NCBI GenBank assembly: GCA_937957915.1
Contig: CALGNZ010000075.1
Span: 1 to 58,341 of the forward strand
Direction of reading: 5' to 3'
DNA from: an uncultured Granulosicoccaceae bacterium
Lineage (GTDB): Bacteria; Pseudomonadota; Gammaproteobacteria; Granulosicoccales; Granulosicoccaceae
Length of the DNA: 58,341 bases
The position numbers and the translations under genes are program-made. Each line of letters begins with the position of its first letter. Position 1 is the stretch's first letter. Positions 44,009 through 52,605 of the stretch are shown here, piece by piece. The notes beneath the pieces are model-generated. The model searched no databases and was not told the origin of the DNA. It saw only the letters and a program-made list of their open reading frames with translations.

Positions 44009-44499
44009 CTGGTCCCCGTGTTCAGGCTTTTATAGAAAACCGGCGTGCTGGCTAGCTGACCTGACTGTAGATAATAACGAAAGCGACAGCCACAGGAAGA
44101 ACCTTTAATCCGCCCAGCATCGTGTCAAGTGCAAAAAATGCAGCCGGATGATAAGGCTTGTTTTGCTGCCGGAAGCGGCGGTACTTGTTAATGACTCTGG
44201 TGGCGATCGGTAATTTCCATCCCGACCTGTTGTAGTAACCCAACATAATTTCCCAACTCCCCGTGTGTGTTTCTTAGTACATCGTGCAGATGTGATTGGT
44301 CAACGATCTGTCAGATTTCCAGCGTTTACCTGTTACAAAGATTTATAGCAGATCAATTTGGGAATGCCAGCAACGTTTGTCAGATTTGTGGCGGTTATTT
44401 CGTCAAAGACAGGTAGTCGGTTTGTTGCTGTCGGCGAGATACAATGGGAGTGTCGGGCAGGGGCTCGATTCACTTCGACCTTACTGCAAGAGTAACGCA
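44009..44499. other. Intergenic region holding one small gene
   Basis: Apart from the 64-codon ORF at 44052-44246 on the minus strand, I see no gene. The region between 44247 and 44499 should carry promoters for that ORF and for the TPP enzyme. The TPP frame is open up to 44296, but its upstream part is not family-like. Confidence 0.45.
44052..44246 (-). CDS. Small putative membrane protein (64 residues)
   Basis: ATG 44246 is preceded by GGGAAATT after TTGG, a fair ribosome site. The peptide has a basic first half (INKYRRFRQQNKPYH) and a C-terminal hydrophobic helix (MLGGLKVLPVAVAFVIIYS), giving a single-pass, N-in topology by the positive-inside rule. I recognise no family. It lies between lacI and the TPP enzyme on the opposite strand. 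Length and context make it plausible but unproven. Confidence 0.5.
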   Translation of the reverse strand: MLGYYNRSGWKLPIATRVINKYRRFRQQNKPYHPAAFFALDTMLGGLKVLPVAVAFVIIYSQVS

Positions 44500-46149
44500 A
44501 TGAAAAACGGTGGCGAGCTGGTTGTCGATACGCTGGAACACTTCGGTGTTTCCCGGGTGTTTTGTGTGCCGGGAGAGAGTTATCTGCCAGTGCTCGATGC
44601 ACTTTATGACAGCTCAATTGAAGCGACCGTCTGTCGTCAGGAGGGCGGGGCTGCGATGATGGCGGAAGCCTGGGGGAAAGTGCACTCGACGCCGGGGGTA
44701 TGCTTCGTAACTCGCGGACCCGGTGCCACCAATGCCTCCGCCGGTGTGCACATAGCGGCACAGGACTCAACCCCGATGATTCTGCTGGTCGGGCAAATTG
44801 CGTCAGAGAGCCGTTATAGAGAAGCGTTTCAGGAAGTCGACTATCAGCAGTTCTTCGGCGGTATGGTGAAGTGGGTTGCCGAGATAGACAGTGCCGAAAG
44901 GGTGCAGGAGATGGTTTCTCGTGCATGGCACACCGCGACCAGTGGCAGGCCGGGTCCGGTCGTACTGGTATTGCCAGAGGATACTCTGGCCGATACTGCG
45001 AATGCCGTTGTCCTAAAGCCCTGGACACAGCACGAAACCGCACCCACAGCACAGCAAATGCAGCAGCTGCAATTGCTCCTGAATAACGCCCGAAATCCGT
45101 TGGTGATTCTTGGTGGTAGTCGCTGGAGTGGTGAAGCGGTAAGCCAGTTTCAGCAACTCGCCGAACGATTCGATCTGCCGGTGGCCTGCTCGTTCCGACG
45201 CCAGACGTTATTCGATAATGAACACAGCCATTACGCGGGCGATATTGGTCTGGGTATTAATCCCCGGCTGGTGCAGCGCGTTAAAGATGCCGATTTACTA
45301 ATCCTGATCGGTGCGCGACTGTCTGAAGTAGCCTCTCAGGACTATCAGTTGATCGGTCTGCCGGTAAGCCATCAAAAGCTCGTTCATGTGCATGGTGGCG
45401 CTGAAGAGACTGGTAAGTTGTATCAGCCTGATGTCGCCATACAGGCAGGTGCTGGCAGTTTCTGCACACTGTGCGAGGCACTTGAGGTGCCTCAGATACT
45501 GCCATGGCAAGGGCAGGCACAGCAGGCGCACGCGGAATATCTGGAGTGGTCGTCGCTGTCTCAGACTGTTGCATCAGGCGATATGATGAGAGGGGTTATG
45601 GAGCATCTTGGCGGTACGTTGCCTGCTGATACTATTCTCTGCAACGGAGCGGGTAACTATACAGGCTGGATACAGCGATTCTGGCGGTTCAGGCAGTATG
45701 GAACGCAGATCGCGCCGACCAGTGGGTCAATGGGCTACGGCTTACCCGCCGCAATAGCGGCCAAACTGGCAAAGCCGGATCAAACAGTAGTGGCATTTGC
45801 CGGAGATGGTTGCTTTCAGATGACCAGTCAGGAGCTGGGTACCGCTGTGCAGGCAAATGCTGCGATCATTGTGCTTGTGATAGACAACGGCATGTATGGA
45901 ACAATCCGCATGCATCAGGAAATGCATTTTCCAGGGCGAGTCTCCGCCACAGATCTTTTTAATCCGGACTTCGCGGCGATAGCGCGTGCATACGGAATAT
46001 TTGCATCAACCGTGGGTACCATTAGTGAATTTACGGAAGCGTTTTCACAAGCGCTGACCTCCCGAAAACCGGCACTAATACATATTCAGGTTAACCCTGA
46101 TGCGCTGACACCAACGTTATCACTGGCTTCAATGTCAAATAGAGATTGA
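44500..46149 (+). CDS. Thiamine-pyrophosphate enzyme, acetolactate-synthase-like
   Basis: The 549-residue TPP enzyme has the standard three domains. The Pyr domain has catalytic Glu in CRQEGGAAMMAEAW and GPGATNASAGVH. The central domain has ILGGSRWSGEAV. The PP domain has the Mg-TPP motif GDGCFQMTSQELGTAVQANAA with the closing NGMYG. Family members include acetolactate synthase, glyoxylate carboligase, sulfoacetaldehyde acetyltransferase and decarboxylases; no small regulatory subunit is adjacent, so it is probably catabolic. ATG 44500 follows AAGAG. A beta-hydroxyacid dehydrogenase gene follows, suggesting a carboligase-reductase pair like glyoxylate carboligase/tartronate semialdehyde reductase. 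Confidence 0.88.
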   Translation: MKNGGELVVDTLEHFGVSRVFCVPGESYLPVLDALYDSSIEATVCRQEGGAAMMAEAWGKVHSTPGVCFVTRGPGATNASAGVHIAAQDSTPMILLVGQIASESRYREAFQEVDYQQFFGGMVKWVAEIDSAERVQEMVSRAWHTATSGRPGPVVLVLPEDTLADTANAVVLKPWTQHETAPTAQQMQQLQLLLNNARNPLVILGGSRWSGEAVSQFQQLAERFDLPVACSFRRQTLFDNEHSHYAGDIGLGINPRLVQRVKDADLLILIGARLSEVASQDYQLIGLPVSHQKLVHVHGGAEETGKLYQPDVAIQAGAGSFCTLCEALEVPQILPWQGQAQQAHAEYLEWSSLSQTVASGDMMRGVMEHLGGTLPADTILCNGAGNYTGWIQRFWRFRQYGTQIAPTSGSMGYGLPAAIAAKLAKPDQTVVAFAGDGCFQMTSQELGTAVQANAAIIVLVIDNGMYGTIRMHQEMHFPGRVSATDLFNPDFAAIARAYGIFASTVGTISEFTEAFSQALTSRKPALIHIQVNPDALTPTLSLASMSNRD

Positions 46150-46292
46150 TTGTCGTAAAGTGCATTGATGCAGCTCACGCACACACGACAAGAATTACCC
46201 TGACAAAGAACATCGGTCGCACATGCAGCCTGCACTGTTGCAATGGCTGCCCACGAAACGCCTGTTTTGGATAAACGCGTAATGGAAAATCA

Positions 46293-47189
46293 ATGAAAAA
46301 AACTGTGGGAGTTATCGGTCTTGGCAATATGGGGTCCGGCCTGGCGCTGAATCTGTTAAAAGCCGGATTCGATGTTGTTGGACATGATCTTATCGCCGAG
46401 AAAATGGATGCATTGGCACAGATGGGTGGCCGACCTCTGGCTGATGCCGCAGCGGTTGGAAAAGAAGCGAGCGCAGTCTACGTCATGGTGATGAATGGAG
46501 ATCAGGCAAAGTCCGTGATTCTCGGTGAGGGCTTGCTATCAACCATGAGTGCAGGCGGAGTTGTGTTGCTGACTGCAACAATACACGCCACTGAAGCCGA
46601 AGAGATTGCCAGTGCAATGCAGGGCAGTAATATTGATCTGATTGATTCACCGGTTAGTGGTGGAAGGCCTGGTGCACAGGGCGGTACGCTGACGTTAATG
46701 GCCTCCGCGCCGAGTGCTCTGCTTGAAAAATGGGAATCGGTGATGCAGCCGGTGAGCGGCACCATTCACCATGTCGGGCAGGAAGCCGGCATGGGGCAAA
46801 CCGTTAAAGGCTGTTTGCAGTCGCTGATTGGTTCCATTTTTAGTGCGACCTTTGAAGCCTCTGTGCTCGCTGCGCGCGCGGGTGTTGATGCCGATGCTCT
46901 GTTGAAGGTGTTTAGCACCTCTGCCGCTGGATGCGGAATCACTAATTCTGCGCTTGAAAATGTTATTGACCGAAAATTTCAGGATACCGGCAGCCATATC
47001 AGCACCATGTATAAAGACTTAACCATTAGCATGGATCTGGCGCGGCAGCACGGTGTGCCCCTGTTCACCGCAGCGACAGCGATGCAGTTATTTCAGGCGG
47101 GAATAACTCGCTATCCGGATGCTGATAATCAAACCGTTGCAAAAGTAACTGAAGAAATAGTTGGAGCCAGATTAACCAGAGTCACGTAG
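46293..47189 (+). CDS. Beta-hydroxyacid dehydrogenase (HIBADH/tartronate-semialdehyde reductase family)
   Basis: The 298-residue NAD(P)-dependent dehydrogenase has the Rossmann motif GVIGLGNMGSGLA, the substrate-binding IDSPVSGGRPGAQGGTLTLM and the catalytic Lys172 in GQTVKGCLQS. Relatives reduce or oxidise 3-hydroxyisobutyrate, tartronate semialdehyde, glycerate or threonate. It lies 143 bp after the TPP enzyme on the same strand. The start is ATG 46293, with TGGA nine bases upstream. The exact substrate is undecided; a semialdehyde produced by the TPP enzyme is an attractive possibility. Confidence 0.9.
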   Translation: MKKTVGVIGLGNMGSGLALNLLKAGFDVVGHDLIAEKMDALAQMGGRPLADAAAVGKEASAVYVMVMNGDQAKSVILGEGLLSTMSAGGVVLLTATIHATEAEEIASAMQGSNIDLIDSPVSGGRPGAQGGTLTLMASAPSALLEKWESVMQPVSGTIHHVGQEAGMGQTVKGCLQSLIGSIFSATFEASVLAARAGVDADALLKVFSTSAAGCGITNSALENVIDRKFQDTGSHISTMYKDLTISMDLARQHGVPLFTAATAMQLFQAGITRYPDADNQTVAKVTEEIVGARLTRVT

Positions 47190-47294
47190 AAAATTTACTG
47201 CACAAGGCGACTGTGTAATTCCAGCCTGGTGCTCTCTATACGGTAGTTCGATGAACTATCTGATTTTTCTGATCCAACAGCGGAATACCTGTCT

Positions 47295-47693
47295 ATGACA
47301 AGCGTGACAAAACTATTTATCGGATTTGTTGCAGCAATGTTTGCAATGTTCGGTGTGATCTACGCGGTTTCGCCACAGCTGTTGGCCGGGCTGGCAGGAT
47401 TGCAGGCGAATGCATCCGGCCTGGCAGATATTCGGGCAACCTATGGTGGATTCCAAATTGGCTTTGCCATTTACCTTACTGGTCTGGGGCTGATCAGAAA
47501 TAATCACCGCAGCGCGCTGCTGGCAATCATACTCGTGGTCGGGTGTGTTTTTCTGTGCCGGTTGCTGGGTGTCGTGTGGGAGCAATCGTTGTCTGGCTTT
47601 AATACCAGCGGGCTGATATTTGAGTTTGTTATCACAGCCAGTGCAGTTTATTTATATCGCAAAGTGGCTGCCGCCTCGGCGGTTGAGCTCTAG
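47295..47693 (+). CDS. DUF4345 membrane protein
   Basis: The 132-residue protein has four hydrophobic segments and the family opening LFIGFVAAMFAMFGVIYAVSP with the central ADIRATYGGFQIGFA. DUF4345 proteins are small inner-membrane proteins of unknown role. The start is ATG 47295. A 160-bp foldback repeat begins at its stop codon. It is on the same strand as the dehydrogenase, 105 bp away, but I see no functional link. Confidence 0.82.
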   Translation: MTSVTKLFIGFVAAMFAMFGVIYAVSPQLLAGLAGLQANASGLADIRATYGGFQIGFAIYLTGLGLIRNNHRSALLAIILVVGCVFLCRLLGVVWEQSLSGFNTSGLIFEFVITASAVYLYRKVAAASAVEL

Positions 47694-47852
47694 TGGGCTG
47701 TTTGGAAAATTCGCCAACACTTTTCTTCGCCACAGCCGCCATAGCTGCGTTAGAAAAATTCGACGTAGGCCCTGCTATGCCTGCATTTTTCCGCCTTGCT
47801 CTGACGACTGTAACTGTGAAAAGTTTGTTACCGAACTTCCCGCACAGCCCAC
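47693..47852. repeat. 160-bp imperfect foldback repeat after DUF4345
   Basis: The ends GTGGGCTGT and ACAGCCCAC are exact inverted repeats, and pairing continues inward through TTCGCCAACA, CTTTTC and the AGAAAAATTCGACGTAGG / CTATGCCTGCATTTTT segments. It starts at the last base of the DUF4345 gene and could act as a terminator or be a MITE-like element. Confidence 0.75.
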
Positions 47853-47903
47853 AAGCTATTGGCCTGCTGTAGCCGTTGCGGTTAGTGTTAACACAATTAT
47901 TTG

Positions 47904-49103
47904 TTATTGGCTAAAAACGGTCGCAATTTTGTCAGCACTCACGCTCTTTGTGCCAATCACAATTGCACTTATTTCCCCAAGAAATGGCTTCCAGCGTCTG
48001 TCGACGCGTTTGCCTATATTCAATATTAACTCACCGCCAGATGCGTCAATTGCTTCAATATTGGTGGTTTCTGTGCCCACCGGAATTCCGTCGAGGTAGG
48101 TGGTTTGCACGGTCCCATCATAGGTCAGTACGACTTCCTGATACTGGTTCCTGAGCCTGTTTGCCAGCACTGTACTGCTGCCCTGCCATGGTTGAAAACT
48201 GAAAGTGGCCGTTGCATTGGGTCCGTTTTGCAGCAAGCGAGCAACCTGTGAAAGTGGTTTGTCAATGCTCTGCACTGATGCGACGAGTCTGGGCGGCCGA
48301 CCCACTTCCAGATCGTTGGTTTTAAACCTGATACCAAAAGTTAATTCTCGACTGCGTGATAATGCCTGGCGTAAACCGGTTAGTTCCGATGAGACTACGC
48401 CGAATCCGCTTAGTATCAGACTGCCATTGTCTGTTGTGGTTTGCGTTTTTTCCACTGGTAATTGAATCACGGCGCGGGTTGAATTCTGGTCGAAAAAACA
48501 CAACGGTCCGATGCTCGAGGACAGCAGTATGTCGTCTTGCTGATCAGGGATAAATGTATTGACCACCACGAGGTCCCAGTTTGGTTGTGCGTTGACTGGT
48601 GGTGCACAACTGACTTCGCTTTCCGGCTCTTCGGTGCGCAGGAGTAGTAAAGAGGTGATTAGCACACTGATCACGACAACTATCGCAAGCCACACATAGG
48701 CAGGTCTGCCAATTACCCTGATGATTGCTACCGCTACCATCGCAGCAATGGCAGCGCCAGCGATGCCCTGGGCGATGTCGAGAAACTCGAACGCCCTGTT
48801 CGGTGTAAGTAGCTGCAGGCACTCAAAACCGATGATGAACAGGGTACTTGTGACTATTGTCCACCAGCCAAGCAGCGAGTCACTTGATATATGGCGAGAC
48901 AAGACCGTTGATAGTGCCAGTGCGAGTAACACTGAACTGGACAGGTGCGGTGGGTCTGCCCAACCGCCCAGTTGCGGGCTTACCTGTGCGGTGAGCAAAT
49001 AGATGAGATAGGCGATCGAGCAGGCGCTTACCGCAAAAGCGATTTTTGTCTGGGTCGGGCTGTTCGGTACGGCCGGCGACGCTTTATCTTTAACTGAACT
49101 CAT
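47904..49103 (-). CDS. VanZ-like membrane domain fused to a LamG/concanavalin-like domain
   Basis: The 399-residue protein has four or five N-terminal membrane helices, with the VanZ-type segment IIGFECLQLLTPNRAFEFLDIAQGIAG including conserved acidic and Gln positions. After a last helix (IVVVISVLITSLLLL) come about 220 extracytoplasmic residues. These have a concanavalin/LamG pattern: LTFGIRFKTNDL, TYDGTVQTTYLDGIPVG, then FLGEISAIVIG. VanZ domains are linked to cell-envelope stress or anchoring; LamG domains bind glycans. It lies 15 bp after the EamA gene, so it is likely in one operon. The start is ATG 49103, with AGGAG about 14 bases upstream. Confidence 0.78.
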   Translation of the reverse strand: MSSVKDKASPAVPNSPTQTKIAFAVSACSIAYLIYLLTAQVSPQLGGWADPPHLSSSVLLALALSTVLSRHISSDSLLGWWTIVTSTLFIIGFECLQLLTPNRAFEFLDIAQGIAGAAIAAMVAVAIIRVIGRPAYVWLAIVVVISVLITSLLLLRTEEPESEVSCAPPVNAQPNWDLVVVNTFIPDQQDDILLSSSIGPLCFFDQNSTRAVIQLPVEKTQTTTDNGSLILSGFGVVSSELTGLRQALSRSRELTFGIRFKTNDLEVGRPPRLVASVQSIDKPLSQVARLLQNGPNATATFSFQPWQGSSTVLANRLRNQYQEVVLTYDGTVQTTYLDGIPVGTETTNIEAIDASGGELILNIGKRVDRRWKPFLGEISAIVIGTKSVSADKIATVFSQ

Positions 49104-49118
49104 CTGCCGAGCAAACTC

Positions 49119-50015
49119 CTAACGCGATGAAAACCGCTCTGCAACCATGATTCCACCTACCACCAGAACTAACCCGATGCCGTGAAAAAAATGGAATTTC
49201 TCCCTCAGAATTAATATCGCTAGCAGGGATCCAAAGATAGGCACCAGATTGATAAACAGTCCGGCCCGATTTCCACCGATTAGCTGTACGCCGCGTGCGT
49301 AGAAGATTTGACTGACAATTGTCGGAAATACGATGATGTACAGGAGCACCAGCCAACCGGTCGCCCCCGGCATTGATATTTCTGTGGTGTGCCACTCCCA
49401 GGCGGCCCAGGGCAGGGACATGGCAGTGGCACCAATCGCCAGCACCCAAATAAAGCTCAACCAGTGCAGCTCCGGCTTCCAGCGCAGGCCGAAGGTGTAC
49501 GCTGCGTAAAATGCACACGCGAGCAGCATGTAAGCGTCACCGCGATTCACTCCCTGATCTATTAGCGATGTAACGTCGCCACTCGTGCATATCACCAGTA
49601 CGCCCGCAATAGATGATATCAGTCCGATCAGTTGTAGCAGGGTAATTCGCTGCGACAGTATCAGGAAGTTGGCCAGCATGATCATGGCTGGCATGGATGC
49701 CTGTTCAATGCTGACGTTTATCGCGCTGGTGAAGTGCAGCGCCAGATACATCAGCAGGTTAAATAACGCCATTGAAAAGGCGCTGAGCAGACACAGGACG
49801 CCCCAGTTTTTCGTTATTACAGGCCAGTCTTTGCGAATGTGGTCTTTAGCAAACGGAATCACGATAATCGCGACGATTAGCCAGCGAGTGAATGTTATTG
49901 TAAAGGGCTGCCAGTCCAGCGATGCAAGCTTTCCGGCAATTGCATTGCCACCCCAGAAAAGGGTTGCCATAACCAGCACGAAATACGGGTTGTTGAAGGC
50001 ATTGGCTGGTTTCAT
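49119..50015 (-). CDS. DMT-superfamily transporter, two EamA domains
   Basis: The 298-residue protein has ten predicted membrane helices in two EamA repeats (LFWGGNAIAGKLASLDWQP in the first; NRAGLFINLVPIFGSLLAILILREKF in the second). This family exports metabolites or drugs, often amino acids; the substrate is unknown. The start is ATG 50015. It is the first gene of a two-gene unit with the VanZ-LamG gene. Confidence 0.92.
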   Translation of the reverse strand: MKPANAFNNPYFVLVMATLFWGGNAIAGKLASLDWQPFTITFTRWLIVAIIVIPFAKDHIRKDWPVITKNWGVLCLLSAFSMALFNLLMYLALHFTSAINVSIEQASMPAMIMLANFLILSQRITLLQLIGLISSIAGVLVICTSGDVTSLIDQGVNRGDAYMLLACAFYAAYTFGLRWKPELHWLSFIWVLAIGATAMSLPWAAWEWHTTEISMPGATGWLVLLYIIVFPTIVSQIFYARGVQLIGGNRAGLFINLVPIFGSLLAILILREKFHFFHGIGLVLVVGGIMVAERFSSR

Positions 50016-50188
50016 TTGGTTGGCATTAGCGGGGGATAAGCACAGTAGGTCTACAGGTGATCAGACCTGTTTGCAAGGGAGATTGCGAGTAGCTTGGAAA
50101 TCAGTTGCGGCGGGTAGTGTGAAGCGCAGACCAGTCGTCCGCGCTTGTTCGACCTGCAACGATTCGCAGGTCGAAGCATTCGGATTAG

Positions 50189-50620
50189 CTACTGGCCTTC
50201 TTCGGCTTCGTCAACAACAACCTGACCGGTGGCTCGTCGCCATAAAATTGCGCCAGCCAGTCCAATGCCAAGGAACACGCTGTAGAGAATGAGTGCACCC
50301 CATTGGACCGAGTCAACATTGTCAGGCGAAATCCAGCCTTCCTGAAGCGACAAATAGGCAACCGCAGCAAAAAATATAAGAATGATCGTGGTGCCGAGCA
50401 TGCCAAGCGCCTTCCATGCCGCGATGAGCAGTCCGATGTTTAAAAGAATGGCGATAATAGCAACCAGTATTACCCATGCATCCATAGGATTTTCATTGTT
50501 GGTAACCCAGTGATAGACCGATTTACCAGACGGATTGTACGTGCCGATAACGATAATAGCGGCGACGAGAATTCTGATTAACAACACCCCTGGGGATGAT
50601 TCTTTTATTGCATTGATCAT
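50189..50620 (-). CDS. DUF6524-type membrane protein
   Basis: The 143-residue protein has four hydrophobic helices and the N-terminal pattern GVLLIRILVAAIIVIGTYNPSG followed by YHWVTN, which I associate with DUF6524. The C-terminus is acidic (VVVDEAEEGQ) and cytoplasmic by prediction. ATG 50620 is preferred over a TTG six codons upstream because relatives begin there, although neither has a strong ribosome site. The function is unknown. Confidence 0.75.
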   Translation of the reverse strand: MINAIKESSPGVLLIRILVAAIIVIGTYNPSGKSVYHWVTNNENPMDAWVILVAIIAILLNIGLLIAAWKALGMLGTTIILIFFAAVAYLSLQEGWISPDNVDSVQWGALILYSVFLGIGLAGAILWRRATGQVVVDEAEEGQ

Positions 50621-50950
50621 AGCGCTTGGAGATTCCAAAAAAGTAGTGGTTAGCTGATGAATGTGGCGAACTACGATTGTAGTTTCTATTTATGCTAAGT
50701 CGTAGTTTAGACCATGTCCGGGGCCAATATTGACCAACCTCATCGTTGGGGCGAAGCTGATGTTTTTGAGTCAATGCGTGTCAAATAAATGACTTTGGGT
50801 GTGGGCCGAGGCGTTGTGAAAATTCTACTCAGTTGTTATTGGCAGGCACCAGATGTTCAGTAAAACGCCAGTGCGAATTTGAGATTCAGTCCATATAGTT
50901 CTTCGCACACGGTAGCGTGTTGTGAGCGGTTTTTGTATTACCGGTTTGTG
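50621..50950. other. Intergenic region, no gene seen
   Basis: This 330-bp stretch follows the serB 3' end and precedes the DUF6524 start on the minus strand. I see no coding frame with a ribosome site and no strong hairpin. Confidence 0.4.
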
Positions 50951-52195
50951 TCAGTCACCTGAATCTATATCTGATTCGCGCATCCCGATTAAATACAGAA
51001 TGCCGTCCAGACCGACGGTGCCGAATGCAGTGTTGGCGTTTTCCCTTACCGCGGGCTTGGCATGGAATGCAATACCCAGTCCGGCGGCAGTCAGCATTGG
51101 TATATCGTTCGCGCCATCGCCAACCGCGATAACCTGTTCAAGTTTGACGCCTTCATCTACGGCAATGGCTTTCATCAATTCTGCTTTTTTTGCTTCGTTG
51201 ACGATGTCGCCAATCACACGCCCGGTCAGTTGTCCGTCAATAATCTCGAGTTCGTTTGCATATACCCGATCAATCTTCAGACGTTGCGCCAGGCGCTCAG
51301 CGAACCAGGTGAACCCGCCTGAAATAATAGCCGTGGTATAACCGAGCCTGCGTAGATTGCGTAACAGACTTTCTGCGCCATCGGTGATCGCAATCTCTTT
51401 GTCGATTTGCTCAAGGGCAGAGACAGGCAGCCCTTTCAATAAACTGAGTCGCTGTTCAAAACTCTTGCTGAAATCTATTTCACCGTTCATAGCGCTGGCG
51501 GTGATTGCGGAAACTTCATCACCAACGCCGGCAGCCTCTGCCATTAAGTCGATTACTTCGCGTTGAATCAGTGTTGAGTCCATATCGAAACAGACAAGTC
51601 TGCGATTGCGACGCCAGATGTTGTCTTCCTGAATCGCGATATCTGCATCAATTTGCGTCGACAGCGACAGGCAGGCCGCTCGCAAATCGTCTACTTCGCC
51701 ACGCTTGCGATTAATGCGCAACTCAACGGCGCTCAAGGAGCGGGCGGGGCCGGCACCTACACCGCCACGTGGGGATATGCGTTGAATACTTGCGATATTC
51801 CAGTTCTGGCTACTGACCAGTTGCGTTACTTTTGCGAATACATCTGCTCCAAGCCGTTGGCCCAGCACTGTAATTAACTGCTTGTCGTGGCCGGAGCTGG
51901 CAATCCAGTCGTTGTATTCGGCATCGCTGATTGGTGTGAATCGAATGTCGAGATCCATATCATGTGCAGCGAAAAGCAGTTCTTTGAACAACGCATCAGA
52001 GGTGGAGGGCGATGCGCCGTCCGGATTGACGTCCACCAGCATGCCCCACGACAGTCGGTTATGGATAACCGCCTGGTCGATATCCAGTATGTTTACCGGG
52101 TAGTTATTGAGCACAGAAACAAGGCCGGATGTAATACCGGGTCGGTCTCGGCCTGACACATTGATGAGCACTACTTGATTTGAACTGTCTGTCAC
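50951..52195 (-). CDS. serB: Phosphoserine phosphatase with N-terminal ACT domains
   Basis: SerB performs the last step of serine synthesis. The 414-residue protein has two N-terminal ACT-like regulatory domains (VVLINVSGRDRPGITSGLVS; LITVLGQRLGADVFAKVTQL) and a C-terminal HAD phosphatase with DMDSTLIQ (nucleophile and acid Asp), SGGFTWF and VGDGANDIPML. Such ACT-containing forms are usual in gammaproteobacteria other than enterics. The start is GTG 52195. It is divergent from the SDR gene. The ACT domains may sense serine. Confidence 0.95.
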   Translation of the reverse strand: MTDSSNQVVLINVSGRDRPGITSGLVSVLNNYPVNILDIDQAVIHNRLSWGMLVDVNPDGASPSTSDALFKELLFAAHDMDLDIRFTPISDAEYNDWIASSGHDKQLITVLGQRLGADVFAKVTQLVSSQNWNIASIQRISPRGGVGAGPARSLSAVELRINRKRGEVDDLRAACLSLSTQIDADIAIQEDNIWRRNRRLVCFDMDSTLIQREVIDLMAEAAGVGDEVSAITASAMNGEIDFSKSFEQRLSLLKGLPVSALEQIDKEIAITDGAESLLRNLRRLGYTTAIISGGFTWFAERLAQRLKIDRVYANELEIIDGQLTGRVIGDIVNEAKKAELMKAIAVDEGVKLEQVIAVGDGANDIPMLTAAGLGIAFHAKPAVRENANTAFGTVGLDGILYLIGMRESDIDSGD

Positions 52196-52605
52196 TTCAG
52201 TTGCTGTTGGGTGCGGGGGGCGCAGAGTATAGCATCGATGGTGGTAATTATTCAGGGTCCTGAGTTGTCACAAAACACTGTTTTCGTAGAGTCATAAGGG
52301 TTCAACGGTATGAGGCGGGCTGCATAGGTACCATTGCTGTAACATGCCTTCGACGACCGCGGTTTAAGTTGTGTTGCCAAACTCTTTGCACCGTTGCCCG
52401 AGTGAATGAATACCAGGGAATCTGCGATGCCTTGTCACCCGTGCCTTGTCAACCGTAATGATGCTGCTGTGGTTGACAAATGTGGCGATCAGCAATGCGA
52501 AGTTTGGTAAGGTGCAAAGAGCGCGCTGATGAGCGCCGACGAGGGTACTCATCAATCGCGAAAAAATTTTCAATTTCCAATTTCGAACAACGAGGAGAGT
52601 GTCAG
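52196..52605. other. Divergent intergenic region, no gene seen
   Basis: About 410 bp between serB and the SDR gene. The SDR frame is open upstream to 52480, but the extension is not family-like and the good ribosome site lies at 52593-52598. GCCTTGTCA is repeated at short distance near 52430-52450. Promoters for both genes must lie here, but none is clear. Confidence 0.4.

Noticed and set aside
44333-45052. 239-codon minus-strand frame
   Set aside because: Antisense to the TPP enzyme N-terminus; Arg/Pro/Ser-rich shadow translation.
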